This document shows positions 25,229 through 37,728 of a stretch of DNA of 64,000 bases, one piece after another (positions within the stretch are counted from its first letter, which is position 1; every line of letters starts with the position of its first letter). The notes below the pieces were generated by a model. The model ran no database searches, was not told the origin of the DNA, and saw only the letters and a list, made by a program, of their open reading frames with translations. The stretch lies in NCBI GenBank assembly GCA_947462335.1, contig OX381720.1:45478654-45542653 (forward strand). Direction: 5' to 3'. This stretch comes from Harmothoe impar. Lineage: Eukaryota > Annelida > Polychaeta > Phyllodocida > Polynoidae. The translations under genes were made by a program, and so were the position numbers.

Positions 25229-25549
25229 GGGAGTGGTCATTTTTTAACAACAGGGGGGGGTCGGTGGATTTCCGCACGAGCGGGTCGAAATTTTTTTGGT
25301 CCCCCCCGCGAGAGGGGTCGAAAATTTTTTGGTCCCCCCCCTCCAGCAGGCTGAAATAGAGCACGGCCGAACCCTTTGAGCTATAGTAATGCGCGGGCTT
25401 TTCCGCTAAAAGGGGATGTAATTTTTTTGGTCCCCCCCTCAAGAGGGGTCCAAATTTTTTTGGTTCCCCCCCCCTTCAAGGGGTCCAAATTTTTTTGGTC
25501 CCCCCCCAAATCCACCAACCCCCCCTGTTGTTAAAAAATGACCACTCCC
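25229..25549. mobile_element. PIF/Harbinger-like MITE, family C, copy 3
   Basis: A 321-bp foldback element very similar to the copy at 5978. The ends are GGGAGTGGTCATTTTTTAAC and its inverse, flanked by TAA at 25226-25228 and 25550-25552. The interior has the same order of TTTTTTTGGTCCCCCC modules and the same GAGCTATAGTAAYGCGCGGG segment. High similarity in sequence and length to copy 1 suggests both came from one recent source. Confidence 0.78.
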
Positions 25550-26285
25550 TAATTTCCTGCAGTAAAACATGCACCGAAATTAGATGGTTCATGGGGCAGT
25601 TAAAATAAACCTATATAATTCTGTGTAATGGAAAACTAATAGAACAATGGCGGAGTACAATGTACATTTATAAATATGAAAAGAAGCATGTCATGCCCAC
25701 TTGAGAACAATTTGAGTATGACCCCAGGAAGTGGACTTCACACTGAGTTCATGTAGTGTTGTCTTAGTCCATGGGGTCATATTTGTCAAGTCTATATTGG
25801 TGTATATAGTCAACATGTCTAATGCTTAGTACCTTCAAGACTTAATATCATAATATCATAATATAGTACTATTACGAGATGACTACCGGTATAAGGGATG
25901 TTTATGATTAACACTCACACAAATCGGATTTCCTCCTTATTATAATTTAACAAATGACGATGAAGCATTTCGTTCACTGGGGAAAATAAATTGTATCTTT
26001 TAGATACAGGAAACATGATATAATCACCCAACCCTTCTGTACACAAAACCATTCAGAAATACACACACACTCTCCAACTAAAATGTACCGGAGGACAATG
26101 AGTTGCTTGATACCGCAGTTTTCCATAACACAGGGTCTGATGTCTTACACCTTAAGGCGTTCACTACCCGTAAGTCCCCCGCCCTGGAGGAGAGAACCAG
26201 ACTAGACCCACACCCAGACACCTGACTCCCCTGCCATGTCACGTCAGCACCCTTGGCCCTTTGAGAGCTTGATAATGCCTCACAG

Positions 26286-26432
26286 TTTATGTTCATTTGT
26301 CGTATTGATGCACAAATGCAGCATCGGCAAGTAATGCACCGGCACTGCATTGGTGCATCATGATCATGATCACCACATGATCATCACAGCACTGACGAGT
26401 TAGTCACCGCAGCTGCACTCATGCATCATGAT
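26286..26432. repeat. Hairpin repeat family A copy
   Basis: GATGCACAAATGCAGCATCG, a short GCAAGTAATGC loop region, then CCGGCACTGCATTGGTGCATC form an imperfect hairpin. A further TGATCATGATCACCACATGATCA stretch and a half copy (GCTGCACTCATGCATCATG) follow. Same family as the copies at 1821 and 28422. Confidence 0.65.
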
Positions 26433-28421
26433 GACAAGGTATAATAAGCACATTAAAACACTATGCTTCTGCTAAAGGGTTCAAGTTGTGTCCACACCTA
26501 AGCTGACTGAATTATAAATAATATACCACAGACGGAAACATTGTCAAAGGCTGAGGGAGAATGGGATATCCAGTAACCAGCCTCCAGTCACCAGCTTCCT
26601 TCTACAAAGGAGACAAAGTGAAGGGCGGTAGGTGGGGAGGTGAGGCGGCTAGATGCTGCCCTGTCAGGGTCTAATCCAGGCTGCCGACCCAGATAGGCAG
26701 CCTGCCACCAGCCTGCCCACTTAGACCTTGTCAGTGTCAGCTACAAATATGATAACAAGTCTGCCTACTACTATGGCCAGCTATTTCTTTACTATTGACT
26801 GTCTAGCTGAATTTGTTGGCAAAGAGTGTAGTTGTCCATTCCCTGTCCTCCTTTCTCATCCTCACTCTGTTGGCAACTCGATCCATGGTCACCCATCTAC
26901 ACATGCTGTAAAGTCTGGCCTACAACCCGAATCAGAATCCCACAGATGCTAATATGGTTGTCCTGGTGCGGGTTATATATATTAGGGTTTTTGGAAGTAC
27001 CGGGTACACCAAGTATACTGCAGTACATTGTACTAGCATAGCCATAATCAGAACCCAGGTATACGGGTATGGGGATTTGCTCAGAGTCTTGGTGTGGATT
27101 ATTCAGAAAATGATGTGAGACTTTAGAGTTTCATCAAAAAGAGAGGTCATGGGTAGCATGTCTTCTCCTATAGCAGTGACACTACGATATCTGCCAAGTT
27201 ATGACTCACTGTAGTGAGGGAGCCCCTGGAGGAATGCCAGCAGTAGTGGCCACCACAGGGGGTGTACAGGGGACGTGTCGGGCTGCACACCTGTATATAT
27301 TCAGCAGGTGTTTTTGTGTGGGGAGTATAGGGGTAAGTGGTTGTATCCAGGAGTCTGGCTACTGGCGACCCGGATGGGAGTGGGAGGTTCAAGGCCAAAG
27401 GTAGTAGGGGTAAGTCAGGAGAGGGATGGGATAAAATTATGGGATGATACGGTAGCTGTACAATAAGTGGATTGTTGGTACAGCGTGTATCACTGTCGAC
27501 AAAGGCAGATGATTTGTTTGATGGACGTTCATCCAAAAGATACCAGATATACTAAAACTTGATATATGGAAGGGGGGGGGGGGTAATTGATATATGACCG
27601 TCGGTTGGAATGATCAAGTTGGGCTTTTTTATAAGTAAAATATCCCCATTTCGGGAGACAAATTACACATAGAAGAATCAGATAACAATACAAGATGTAT
27701 AAATGTACATGCACAAAGGCTACACATGAGCCGTGTTGTACAGTAATATCATTTGGGTTGTATTTTAGGTCATACTTTAGTAGTCTCATACTGAACGATG
27801 GAGATACTATGCAGTATTGTTGTATTTAATACTAGGATACAATAGAAATGTATAACAATGTAATGTATGGTAACTTGGAGAGCGGTATTGGTAGTGAAAT
27901 TAGTTAAGATTTATGTTGGAAATATTTATAAACAACTTAGTACATGCAGTCCTTGATAACAAGTATGACTCAGAGTCAGTGGCCATTCTGTAGCTGCCTT
28001 CACCTCTGTGTGTACATGTACATAGTTGGTGGACGTAGAGGCTGCAGGACGGCTGTGTGTTAAACCCCCACCTCCTCTATAAAAGCTCAAGATGCCGCAC
28101 CTCGTTCCACTCCGACTGCTACTGGAGGGGTAGCAAGAATTGTGCCTTTTAGAAGTACAGACGGCCATGTTTATATCGAGCAATATCAGCAAAGGGACAT
28201 AACAGACATTGAGTGGGGACCCTCTGCTGAACATAAGTCATGGAGGAATGTAAATAGCACATCTGGTAGCATTCCTGGCCGCCTAGCGTGTCCTCAGTTA
28301 GTCTAAGGCCTCTTACACATACTTCAGGTACACCGTTTACAACACTGAGACCCGTGCCATCGGGGGGAGTCAACCAATGAAGAAACAAATGAGGCATCAT
28401 GGTTCATGTTCATGTTCACGT

Positions 28422-28550
28422 GGTGTCATGATGCACTCATGATGCTGGGGAGCAACTCACTGGTACTGCGTTGGTGCATCATGCCGACTCTTTGGGTGTG
28501 TATACCCCCATATTATGGGGTCAGCGTGATGCATCAATGCAGCAGGGACG
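28422..28550. repeat. Hairpin repeat family A copy
   Basis: GTCATGATGCACTCATGATG pairs with CTGCGTTGGTGCATCATGCC around a GAGCAACTCACTGGTA centre. A second half-copy (GTGATGCATCAATGCAGC) follows at about 28527. It is a non-coding, MITE-like hairpin. Confidence 0.6.
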
Positions 28551-29925
28551 AGTATAGATATTGTATCTGTTACGTTTGTTTCTGTATGGATTGTGCTGGC
28601 CCTGGGACCTTCAGGGGGCTGGGGAAAGGGAAAGCCAGAGGACCTGGGTCAATCGGCCCAATCACATTTCAGACGCCCCCCACCCCTTCCTGTACATGCC
28701 ATATACCCTACCTCTGCCCTACCGATGATCGTTTTGAGTAATGCCTCCAGGTCATACATAAAGTATGACATATTTGCAAACATACCTGAACTACTTTGTC
28801 CAACTTGAGGGAGACAAAAACTCTTCATGAGTAGAGTCGGTCCCCTTATTGACAGCTGTGCCGCCAGGCTGCGACCTGCACAACTGTCTTGGTTTTGTGA
28901 CTGGGGGATTTAAAACTCACTTTTCAGGTTATGCAGAAAAAAAAGGTTAAAAATGCAGTGGTGAAAAAACAATTCTCATAAATCAAGCCATTCATTGTGT
29001 TCTTCTTGTGTTCGCCACATATGCTTCAATGGCCTACACAAATAAGCGTCTTTTAAAAAATCTATTCAATTCAGTAAAATCGGAAATGAAAATGAGGTAT
29101 ACAGATGAAAAAAGGAAGCATCCTTTCTGCGTGGCTGCTCACTTATGATGTCCTAGTCTTCCGTCCTCTACGAGTATTTCCTCCCTAGAATAGTGCACAT
29201 AGCTACTTCTTTGTTTCCTTTACGTGTTCAACCGTCCAGAGTCAACAGTTGCCTCACACAGAATAGGTTGTGTTTAGCCCTTGTGTAGACCAACGCAGAG
29301 CTGAGGTTGTAAATATTATGATTCACAATGTTTGTAAACAGAAGAATGGTTTCACGATTTAACCCAACGGGAGACCTTGGCACTGAATGTAGCTACCTAC
29401 CTACCTGTAAGCACCTTACCAGTAGTTGGCCATTGTTATGTGCCTGCAATGCAGTGGTCGTATCTGACTTGATATTGCTTCACCACTGGAGCCGTCCTAT
29501 TTCTCCGCTGAAGCTACCAGTAATCCACAAAGAAGTAAAATTAGTGCTTCTTCAACTTGGGGTAATAATGGTGATTTGGGGGGGGGGGGGGGGTCCAATT
29601 AAGAAATTATTTGCTAAAAGTAACACATGTACATAAAGTAAACATCAACTGAAGTCATAAATCTATATACGTAAATAGTAAGATTTCCTGCGTCATCCAA
29701 GAAGTGATATCACTGGTCACATATAATGCTGGCCTATATTTCACATAACATCCATGTCTGCCTATCTTAAAACTTGGAGAAAGGGTCCTGAATGCTAAAT
29801 GTGTGTCAGGTAAATCACTAAGTGTGCATTAGTGGCTGATGTTGGGATTATCCCTTACCTATATCCTGGGACTTCTATCTATGTTTCAAGGACATATACT
29901 CAAGGTTTGATACATATAGACACAT

Positions 29926-30090
29926 GTGTGGGCAGCCACGCAGAAAGGATTCACTGTACGGGGAGCGCACAGGTTGCTCTTTCTGTTTGGCAGCTTACAC
30001 TGGAAGGAGGAGAGGGGGCATGACAGGGCAGTGGAAGCAGCCAAGCAGAAAGGACCCCGTGTGGGGCATCCTTTCTCCGTGGCTACTCAC
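29926..30090. repeat. Two adjacent copies of hairpin family B (CACGCAGAAAGGAT type)
   Basis: Copy one, 29926-30001, begins GTGTGGGCAGCCACGCAG and ends CTTTCTGTTTGGCAGCTTAC. Copy two, 30032-30090, begins GGAAGCAGCCAAGCAGAAAG and ends ATCCTTTCTCCGTGGCTACT. Each is an inverted repeat of about 60-75 bp with the arm consensus GTGAGCAGCCACGCAGAAAG and a small GC-rich loop. Other copies are at 35544, 35651, 39906 and 48323. Degraded ones are near 1413, 14190, 29124 and 63867. Confidence 0.7.
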
Positions 30091-31906
30091 AAATATACCA
30101 TACACATATCTACCCTTGTCTTACACATGCACCAGTGGTTATGACTTAGAATACACCAACATAAACTGACGTCATAAAAAGGCAATGCCTTACGTCTGGC
30201 TCTTTGTTTACAAACATTGCCATGTGACTTGGTCCACCTGAAACACAACCTGGTGTACAGAGGACCTTATCTTATCAGATAACCAGTGCGAGTAGCCTCC
30301 ATATCTCTCCCTGCTGTAGCTAGGGGCGGCATGGAGAGGGGAGCTGAGGTGAGTGGGGAGGGTCTGTGGTGGAAGCTGGACCTGACCCTGGAGGTGGGTG
30401 GTGCACACGGCCCACAGGAGGACCTTCTGCTGTTTGTGGTCACAGAGACACCCATTGACTGTGTAAGTAGTTAATAGGATTTACTTTGAAAACGGAGCCT
30501 CATACTCGCTGTGTTATACTGGACATGGGAGGAAGTTATATCGCACAGGGGGCTTGTGATATTACTGAGGTCGTACCTCGAGGCTGGAAAATGCAATTTT
30601 ACTCCAAATAGTCTGTTCATTCAGATGAGTGAATTGCATCATTCTTCACTTTTCGCATTTCACTCGGCTCAGTCTTGTGAAATTGGGCCCGGTGAACTTC
30701 TGTCTATGTAGTGACATTGGGAAGTCTAGATCCATATCAGTTACTGGATCATTAGTCAGATCTCCTAAACGTGAATCGACATAACATTGGGGCTGTTATA
30801 AATGTACGTGCAATGCGCCACAAGATTACCACACAATAGCTTACTGAGGGCAGAGTCCTTTAAAAACGAAAGAAGCCATATCCACTTGGTACAGTACACG
30901 GAAGTAGGAGATAATGCTTTAGACCATCTATGTTTAGTATGTTCTCACAGCTGATAAACCCTGAGCATCCTTTCATGCTTGGCTCTATGTGAGATGGTGA
31001 TGGTGGTACAGTAAATACATAGAGGGGCTGGGGGTCTAATTAATATTTTTCTCATAAAGGATATGCCCACCAGTGACCCTCGACCATACATGTCTACAAC
31101 ATGAACGTTGTGTGTGGGTAGTGAAGGTCTTAGAGAGTGGACCTCATTATGAGTCTATATCAATAACAGGGTATCCCTGAGCCAACAAGGACAAGATAAG
31201 TAGCACGACCTGTGTACTACATTACCTAACATACAAAGCGACATTTCTGTATAGGAAGATGACACTCAGACAGTTGAAAGCTGTTTTTTTTAATTTATTC
31301 ATTTACTTTCATTTGGGGATATATTGTAATGATGGTAAGAAACGGGAGAGGGACATTATGCATTTATGTGATACAAGTAGGCTAAGGTTACATCAAATTT
31401 AAAGATGCCTCTCTTTATGTATTCACAGTAAGAGTGTTATACAATCTACATAGCTACATATTTAGATATATACAATGAACTGTATGTGGTTCAATATATA
31501 TCTAGACGATAAACTACATACATTAAGAAAGAAATAGATAAAGGTATTCGCCGTGTGCTGTTCACATTCTTTCTAAGAACATATCCCGATACATTAGCTA
31601 GAGTGAACTTAAAATACTCAGGTTTGTTGTGCTTGCATCAGCTATCTACAGTGACCCCCCCCCCCCTACATCCACACATACCTCCTGCCTCGTACAAAGC
31701 TGAGATAGAGATCAGTAGATGACAATAGCAGCACTGACCGCTCACTGACCCTGGAGGGGGAGATGCAGCTCACCATGTAGGGCACTGCAGACACCAGGTG
31801 GGCTGCTATGGATGAGAGAGATCAAGATGATTTAATGGTGAAGAGTGTATGCTTAATAGTGAAGCACACCAAAGACTAAGAAAGAAATACATGCCACATG
31901 TTTAAG

Positions 31907-32142
31907 TTAACCCTTTAAGGACGACATGATGCCACAGGGCTTCATGATCAGTTGTCATCATGATACTCTTGCATTGAAGGTGAGTATGTTGCATCATTGT
32001 TGCATCATGCAGAATCTTAAGGCCTCTTAGGGTTGGCATGAATGTGGCACCCACGAGTAACTTTCCGATCCGGTGCTGCATTTATGCTTCATTTTACCAA
32101 AAAGATGCATAACACCTTTATATGCTGCCCTTTACGGGTTAA
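31907..32142. repeat. Hairpin family A, full copy with TTAACCCTTTAAGG end
   Basis: This copy shows the outer ends of the family: TTAACCCTTTAAGGACGACA at the left and TGCCCTTTACGGGTTAA at the right, inverted relative to each other. Between them lie repeated CATGATGC/GCATCAT and CGAGTAACTTTCCG motifs. The outer inverted ends make it a MITE-like unit of about 236 bp. No coding capacity. Confidence 0.65.
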
Positions 32143-33223
32143 TCATGACAGCGGGAGTAAGTGAGACGATCACATGGTTAAGTATGTGTTTTGGCAACGT
32201 TTGACAGTGCTTTTTTTCCGCTCAGTATTTTAAATGTACCAGGCTTACTCCTATAGTTATAGATTTAAATAGGAATTCCCAGAGTGTTCGGTAGCTGCCA
32301 TTTGGACACGGGAGAACGAAACTGGCGATAAGCGGCAGGCGATTAGCATGTCTCCCTCCAGGGGCAATGTTGGAGACTACCTGACCCAGACCCAGTAAGA
32401 ACAACGACATCTGTACGACAACCTAGACCACTTGTAGACGTTGTACATGTACTCGACAAATGTAGACTCCAGGGAGACTACATGTATACCTACATGGGTC
32501 ATCACCCAAGCCCATCTTACGCCCTTTATGCACCCCGGCATAGTTAAAACCTATTCCGACGAAAGAGGCCCAACAACCAATGATAGAATAAATCCCCGAC
32601 CCCTAATCCTCTTGTCGTCAGAGATGAGTGAGAATAGGGAGGAGCGATTCAGTTTTGGCATGACTTTGGGTGACTACAGGGACTATAATATGGACCATAG
32701 CTGTGGGTTTGTAGTGTACTATGTCCCTATTCCCATCCCTGTACTGCTATCTGTAAGTAGTTTAGTGGCACTAGAGTCCTGAGTCCTGCTATCAGTATCT
32801 GTACTAGTTTGTACACACAGCCGTAAAAGTCAATACCGAGTCAGGTCAGCATGTACAGAATGTTGCCGACTGATAGGCACTGATAACGAGTGCAGTGAGT
32901 TGGAAACGGGGCTTAACTATCATTTACATTGAGCCGCAACACTGAGTGATCCATGTATCAGCGGAATCTGTGTCCATACAATTATAATCCATAGAATTAC
33001 GTGATACAATGCACACATAATGAAACGAAATCAAATGTATTTATCAAAATTCCTTTCGAGTCAGCTTTTGTGGTGACAATATAGAGATCCTTGTGTACTT
33101 GAATCAGCGAATTAAAAATGCTGTAAAAAGGCATGATTCATCTCAATGATATGTTCATGTCGGGTTCATGTATATATTTTCGGGCAACTGGTGTATGATC
33201 GGATTACAAAATACATGTATAGC

Positions 33224-33434
33224 ATTATCCCTGTACGGGCAGCATCGAGCCCTTTAATGCACCATGTCCGTTTTTCGTCATGATGCATAAATGAATGCAC
33301 CACGGCATCCATCTATCCTAAAGAGTTGATACACTCCAGAAGTTCGGCATGAGTAACTCACCATTACTGCATTGGTGCATCATGGACGATAAAAATACAC
33401 GCACTTTGAAGCATCATCCGACCTTAAAGGGTTA
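33224..33434. repeat. Hairpin family A copy
   Basis: It begins near ATCCCTGTACGGGCAGCAT and ends with ACCTTAAAGGGTTA. Between them lie CATGATGCATAAATGAATGC, GAGTAACTCACC and CTGCATTGGTGCATCATGG. It has the same outer-end logic as 31907. Confidence 0.6.
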
Positions 33435-35156
33435 GAAATGGCTGCCAATACTCAGCTCCTCAACATGGATCGACATTTATATAAGTCCTTCCCAAAGGTG
33501 TTTGCGGCTAAAGTTCATGACCAGGTGAACCTATTATTAGTGCACATAGTAGGTGGTTTAATGTTGTTTACCTTGAAGTTGAATAAGCCCTTCTGGATTT
33601 ATTTTAGGAAGGCGCTTTTATATGTACCAATCCATGCAGAAACTCTCCAAATAAAAGGAGTACATGTCAAACTGAGAATTGCAAAATGCCACATTGAATG
33701 TACGATTATAGCTCAGCTGGGTGGAGTAGGTTTAACTCTGAAGTACGTTTTCCTTCTACTAACAGCATCTCCGTGAGAAACCTGATCATTGTGACTGCGC
33801 TCCAAAGGTACGCAAGCCAATATGAACACCGGACATTAGTCTAATAGTTTTTAATGGCAGTCCTGATTGGGACAAATTGAACGCGACACTTGACATTTCA
33901 CGCTGCTCCGTTGAATAGAGCTTCTGAGTGGCTAGTCGATTTCATTCATTAGATTCTGTGAGAGTAAATGAATCTAAAGTCCAATCCCTTGCTGTGTATT
34001 TCAGCTCAAATTAATCTCAGTATTTTAAGTCAACAAGATCGTAAGACATGAAATATGTTGTTAATTAACTGAAGGAAGCTGATTAGGGTAATTACAGGAG
34101 TAAAACTTTCTTTCTTAAATACACAATTTATCTTCCCCAGGATTATTACTTTCATTCTGTAGTGATCACATCTAATACCCCAGTTTTAACTGCAATAATT
34201 ATGAAAGTATTTATCAGAGTTGGCACGTATTATGGTGTCCAATTTACGTCAGTTTATACTCAATATGGTTCTTTATACTAAGTAACACATTGAAATACAT
34301 TCTCATCCATGGCTAGGTTTGGCTAGATGGTGATTTTCTAAACCTAAGGCTATTTCTTGAGACATTTGAAGTCTATATGAGGCAGACAGCCAAGACACTT
34401 GCCTCAAAGCGAATGACCTCCTGTCTGTTAAAAGTATCAGACGGTCAATGACGAGACTAGATAACAAAAAAATGTCTGTTGTCATCAATGGTAATAGAGC
34501 TCTACGTGTATCATCATTTCCTATGTGTCCAACCCATTGGATAAGAATATACAAATAATGACACACTGGTATATACCGCTGTCATTATATAACAATAGTG
34601 CACGCCATTGGCAGCTGAGTGGGTCAGGGGCATGCTCTGGAGGCTAGAGTCAGCTGTACCATCACTGGGCACCCCATAGACTTCTATTGTATGTCATTGG
34701 TCACACTAAACAGTGTTCACTTAGCGGGCCGCGGCCCTGGAGGGGGCCCATACTTCTCCCTCCTAGAGTTGAAGAATGGCCTCTCGCTAAGGTAGCCACT
34801 CCTCCACATACCATGTAACTGAATCACCAGGGGCCAGTTAGAGAAGTGTCTGCTACCTGTATACCGTGTACTTGATATACTCGTACAGAGCGTTCAGGGC
34901 CATGACATGTGTAGGTGATGAGCACTAAGGACACCCTTGTGTCCATGTAGAAGGCAGCATAGTCTAGAGCAGGTTTTACACTAGGAATATGCCTTTACGG
35001 GTATCATCATGTTCATGCTGCTTTGGTGCATTATCGTCATGGTCCATGAATGCAGCTCCGGCGAGTAGCTGCCAGTGCAGCATTTATAAACAAGTTACAC
35101 AGGTCCCTGGTAATGTTTGTATGGAATCACACCACATGACAGCAAAGTAACACGTA

Positions 35157-35472
35157 GGGCCCCAAAAAAAGGTGTGTTTCAGGCAACCCGACCCTAGGTT
35201 CAAAAATACTCAGCTTTTTTTTTTGGAAATTTAAGATTTTTTTGGTCAGGAGAGAACAGATCCCATGCCTAATAAATGGTCCAACCTTTTTAACAAGATT
35301 ATCCAACAATTTCAAGATATTCCTAATTATTGTAAGAATCGGTGGGTCGTCCTGATGACCCCCGGGTCAATGTGGCGACTCATTCCAGGTATCTCCAATA
35401 TTTAAAAAATAATAAAATCTACCCATCCTAATTCTTTGGATCATGGTGCCTGAAACTCACCTTTTTTTGGCC
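35157..35472. mobile_element. GGCC-type TIR element (about 316 bp)
   Basis: The left end GGGCCCCAAAAAAAGGTGTG plus TTTCAGGCA is the inverse of the right end TGCCTGAAACTCACC plus TTTTTTTGGCC. TAG precedes and TAA follows, close to the 3-bp TWA duplications seen at the other GGCC/GGGAGTG elements. The interior is non-coding. A solo end is at 12318. Confidence 0.6.
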
Positions 35473-35543
35473 TAATTAGGGCAAATTAGCCCCATTCTCC
35501 TAAATGCTATGCCTGTCCCCCCAACCATGCCTCAGCACTGACT

Positions 35544-35615
35544 TGTGAGCAGCCAAGCAGGAAAGGTTCTCTGTACGGGGCTACGGGGACGACCCTTTCT
35601 GTTTGGCTGCTCACA
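35544..35615. repeat. Hairpin family B copy
   Basis: TGTGAGCAGCCAAGCAGGAA at the left and CTTTCTGTTTGGCTGCTCAC at the right form a nearly perfect 72-bp hairpin with a GC-rich centre. A second copy follows 35 bp downstream at 35651. Confidence 0.75.
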
Positions 35616-35650
35616 TTGTTCTGACATGGATCCCCATATGTCCACTGTTA

Positions 35651-35715
35651 CCAGCTACACAGAAAGGATGCTCCGTGTGTCCCGGTGTGGGGCATCCTTT
35701 CTGCGTGGCTGCTCG
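35651..35715. repeat. Hairpin family B copy, second of a pair
   Basis: CAGCTACACAGAAAGGATGC pairs with GCATCCTTTCTGCGTGGCTG. The centre is CCGTGTGTCCCGGTGTGGG. Pairing of copies in tandem is also seen at 29926-30090. Confidence 0.75.
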
Positions 35716-36395
35716 TTGTGTCGTCCCTATACAGCCTTGGGGCTGTGGCTGTAGGCATGTTACCGGCCTGTTGGTATGCCGGTCAAGCGTCTCTCACCAG
35801 GAGGTCTCGCCAACTGTCTCTATAAGGCCGAAGGTCCTCCTACACAGCCCATGTACTGGTATTGTGGTATTGTGAATAACGACAGGTTCGGAGAACACAA
35901 GTCATGCAGTCTATATTCAACATGCAAGATGTATGAGTTGGTGTGTTTGAAGGTTCTTTATAGTGACCAAACATCATATTTACAATACAGAGACATTGAC
36001 AATGAAATGTTCATAGAATATGCAGAAATCTGGTAATGCTTTGTAGAGAGCCCACGATAAGATACATTGAAAAATGTATTAATAATAATCTTATGGATAC
36101 GTTCCACGCATGGTGTAATTCTACAGAGGAATCTTAGCTAGATCGAATTTTCGTTCAGATTTAATAGAACGCTCAGTGCATCTTAACATACTACACTGGA
36201 TTAGTTTACAACTTTTTTGGTACGTTACCATAATGGTACAATGGTTTATTAATTTTTAGTAGGAAATATATGAAAGTCAAGAAACAAAAATAACTAATAC
36301 TGTTCCGAACCCTTTGCCAGCAGGTAAAGTAGCCAAGTTACGCCTTATGTTTGTAGGGACCTGTATAAAGCAGGTGGTGGGCATATCTATCTCCT

Positions 36396-36602
36396 TGCCC
36401 TTTAAGGGCAGCATAGTCCTTAAATGTGCTATGCCCTTTTGTGGTAATGATGCATGGCCCTCTGTGCGTTGATAGATTCCCAATTAGTCAGCATGGTGCA
36501 CCGATGCAGCGCCGGTGAGTTACTCGCTGAAGTTGCCTTGGTGCATCAGGAAGACAAATGATGATGAAGTCTTGAGGCCTCATGCTGTACTTAAAGGGTT
36601 AG
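36396..36602. repeat. Hairpin family A copy
   Basis: It begins TGCCCTTTAAGGGCAGCAT and ends TACTTAAAGGGTTAG. The core GATGCAGCGCCGGTGAGTTA, CTCGCTGAAG and TGCCTTGGTGCATCAGG preserves the family's GAGTTACTCGC centre. It lies about 1.1 kb before the first MTMR catalytic-gene exon. Confidence 0.65.
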
Positions 36603-37728
36603 TGTAGGAGGAGCTCCTTGGTAGGAGACTTGGCATCCTGTTGATGGTGCCCGTGTGCAGACCTACTTCTGTCCCATTAAAGTGCGACACCCAGGTCTTT
36701 TTAAGGTGGTTCAGTCTCTGCGCTGAACTGAAACAACCCGCCGAGCCAATAATATCTCACTATGCCCGCGGCTACTTGGTTCTGGCGGCAGTCCCGCTAG
36801 GTCCAGTTAGGTACACGGAGACCACTTGATGTTATATTGCTGCTACTGTAGCAACTTACTGACATAAAAACTAGCCCTCACACGATGAAGCAATGGAAAG
36901 TTTAACTGACAGTTTGATGTCAGCAGCCCATTCTCTGCTTACGGAAGTAAATTGAGGAAATCCTGATGGTATTCATTAGCATAAGTTTTGATGAAATCAT
37001 TACCCTATATTTCATTATTTTTTACTCTTTGAAATGCCTAGAGTCTCTGGATGTGTATTCAATTATAGAAAGGATTAACTACTCAATATATTTTGAAGAT
37101 AATATCCCTTGGCCATTGACAGCTTAGTAGTGCTTGAATGAACTGAAATGAGAAAACATGCTTTAAAGACAAAATCAAAAACAACAATTCAACATATAGG
37201 AAATAATGAATGAATGCATAATACTGGATATCAACAAATCATATTGCATGAAAGGGTTATCTGGACATAGTTCTGGCATGACATGTATCAGCAATGTCCA
37301 CATGCATAGATACATGCATACATGTACAGGTGTGCCAGCTATATATGTAGCACAGTATGCATAACAATAGGAGACATGTATGTAGTTGTGATCATGATAC
37401 CCAGCTGTGTTATGGGGGAAAAGCCACTATGTTACAGACTGACACAGTCGTGTAAATTATACTACATGTGTTTGTATCTCGTTACTTAAAGTAACTAAAA
37501 CTGTATAACTTTTTGGAAACAACTTTTCCAAAAAGAAATCTGGTATTCCTAGTTATCACAGAAAAATGCTCATCCAACCTATCTAGCATACATTTTCTGA
37601 CCATGTTACCTCAAAATATTTCTTGCTTGGGGTATAATACTTTTTTTTAAACTCGTTAATCAGAGGTTAAAACAAAAAAAAAAACATGGATGCATCAACT
37701 GATTCTTAATCTTGTATTTTCCCCACAG

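Larger units (their letters stand above)
9369..37728 (+). other. Proposed 28-kb first intron of the MTMR gene, repeat reservoir
   Basis: No host coding exon with recognisable homology is visible across this stretch. It contains the 58-bp tandem array, several TIR elements, two minisatellite or palindromic structures, the LINE and many hairpin repeats, all listed separately. If the exon at 9260-9368 is not linked to 37729, this is simply intergenic DNA. Open frames of about 60-126 codons occur (for example 10842-11222 and 33438-33776) but have no family signature, splice context or codon bias that would support them. Confidence 0.45.

Noticed and set aside
33438..33776. 112-codon open frame beginning next to a family A repeat end
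   Set aside because: No known domain. It starts at the edge of a repeat and could be chance.
37690..37728. In-frame ATG just upstream of the MTMR exon at 37729
   Set aside because: It lies before a strong acceptor (TTTTCCCCACAG) and would add an unrelated hydrophobic peptide. It is more likely intron sequence.
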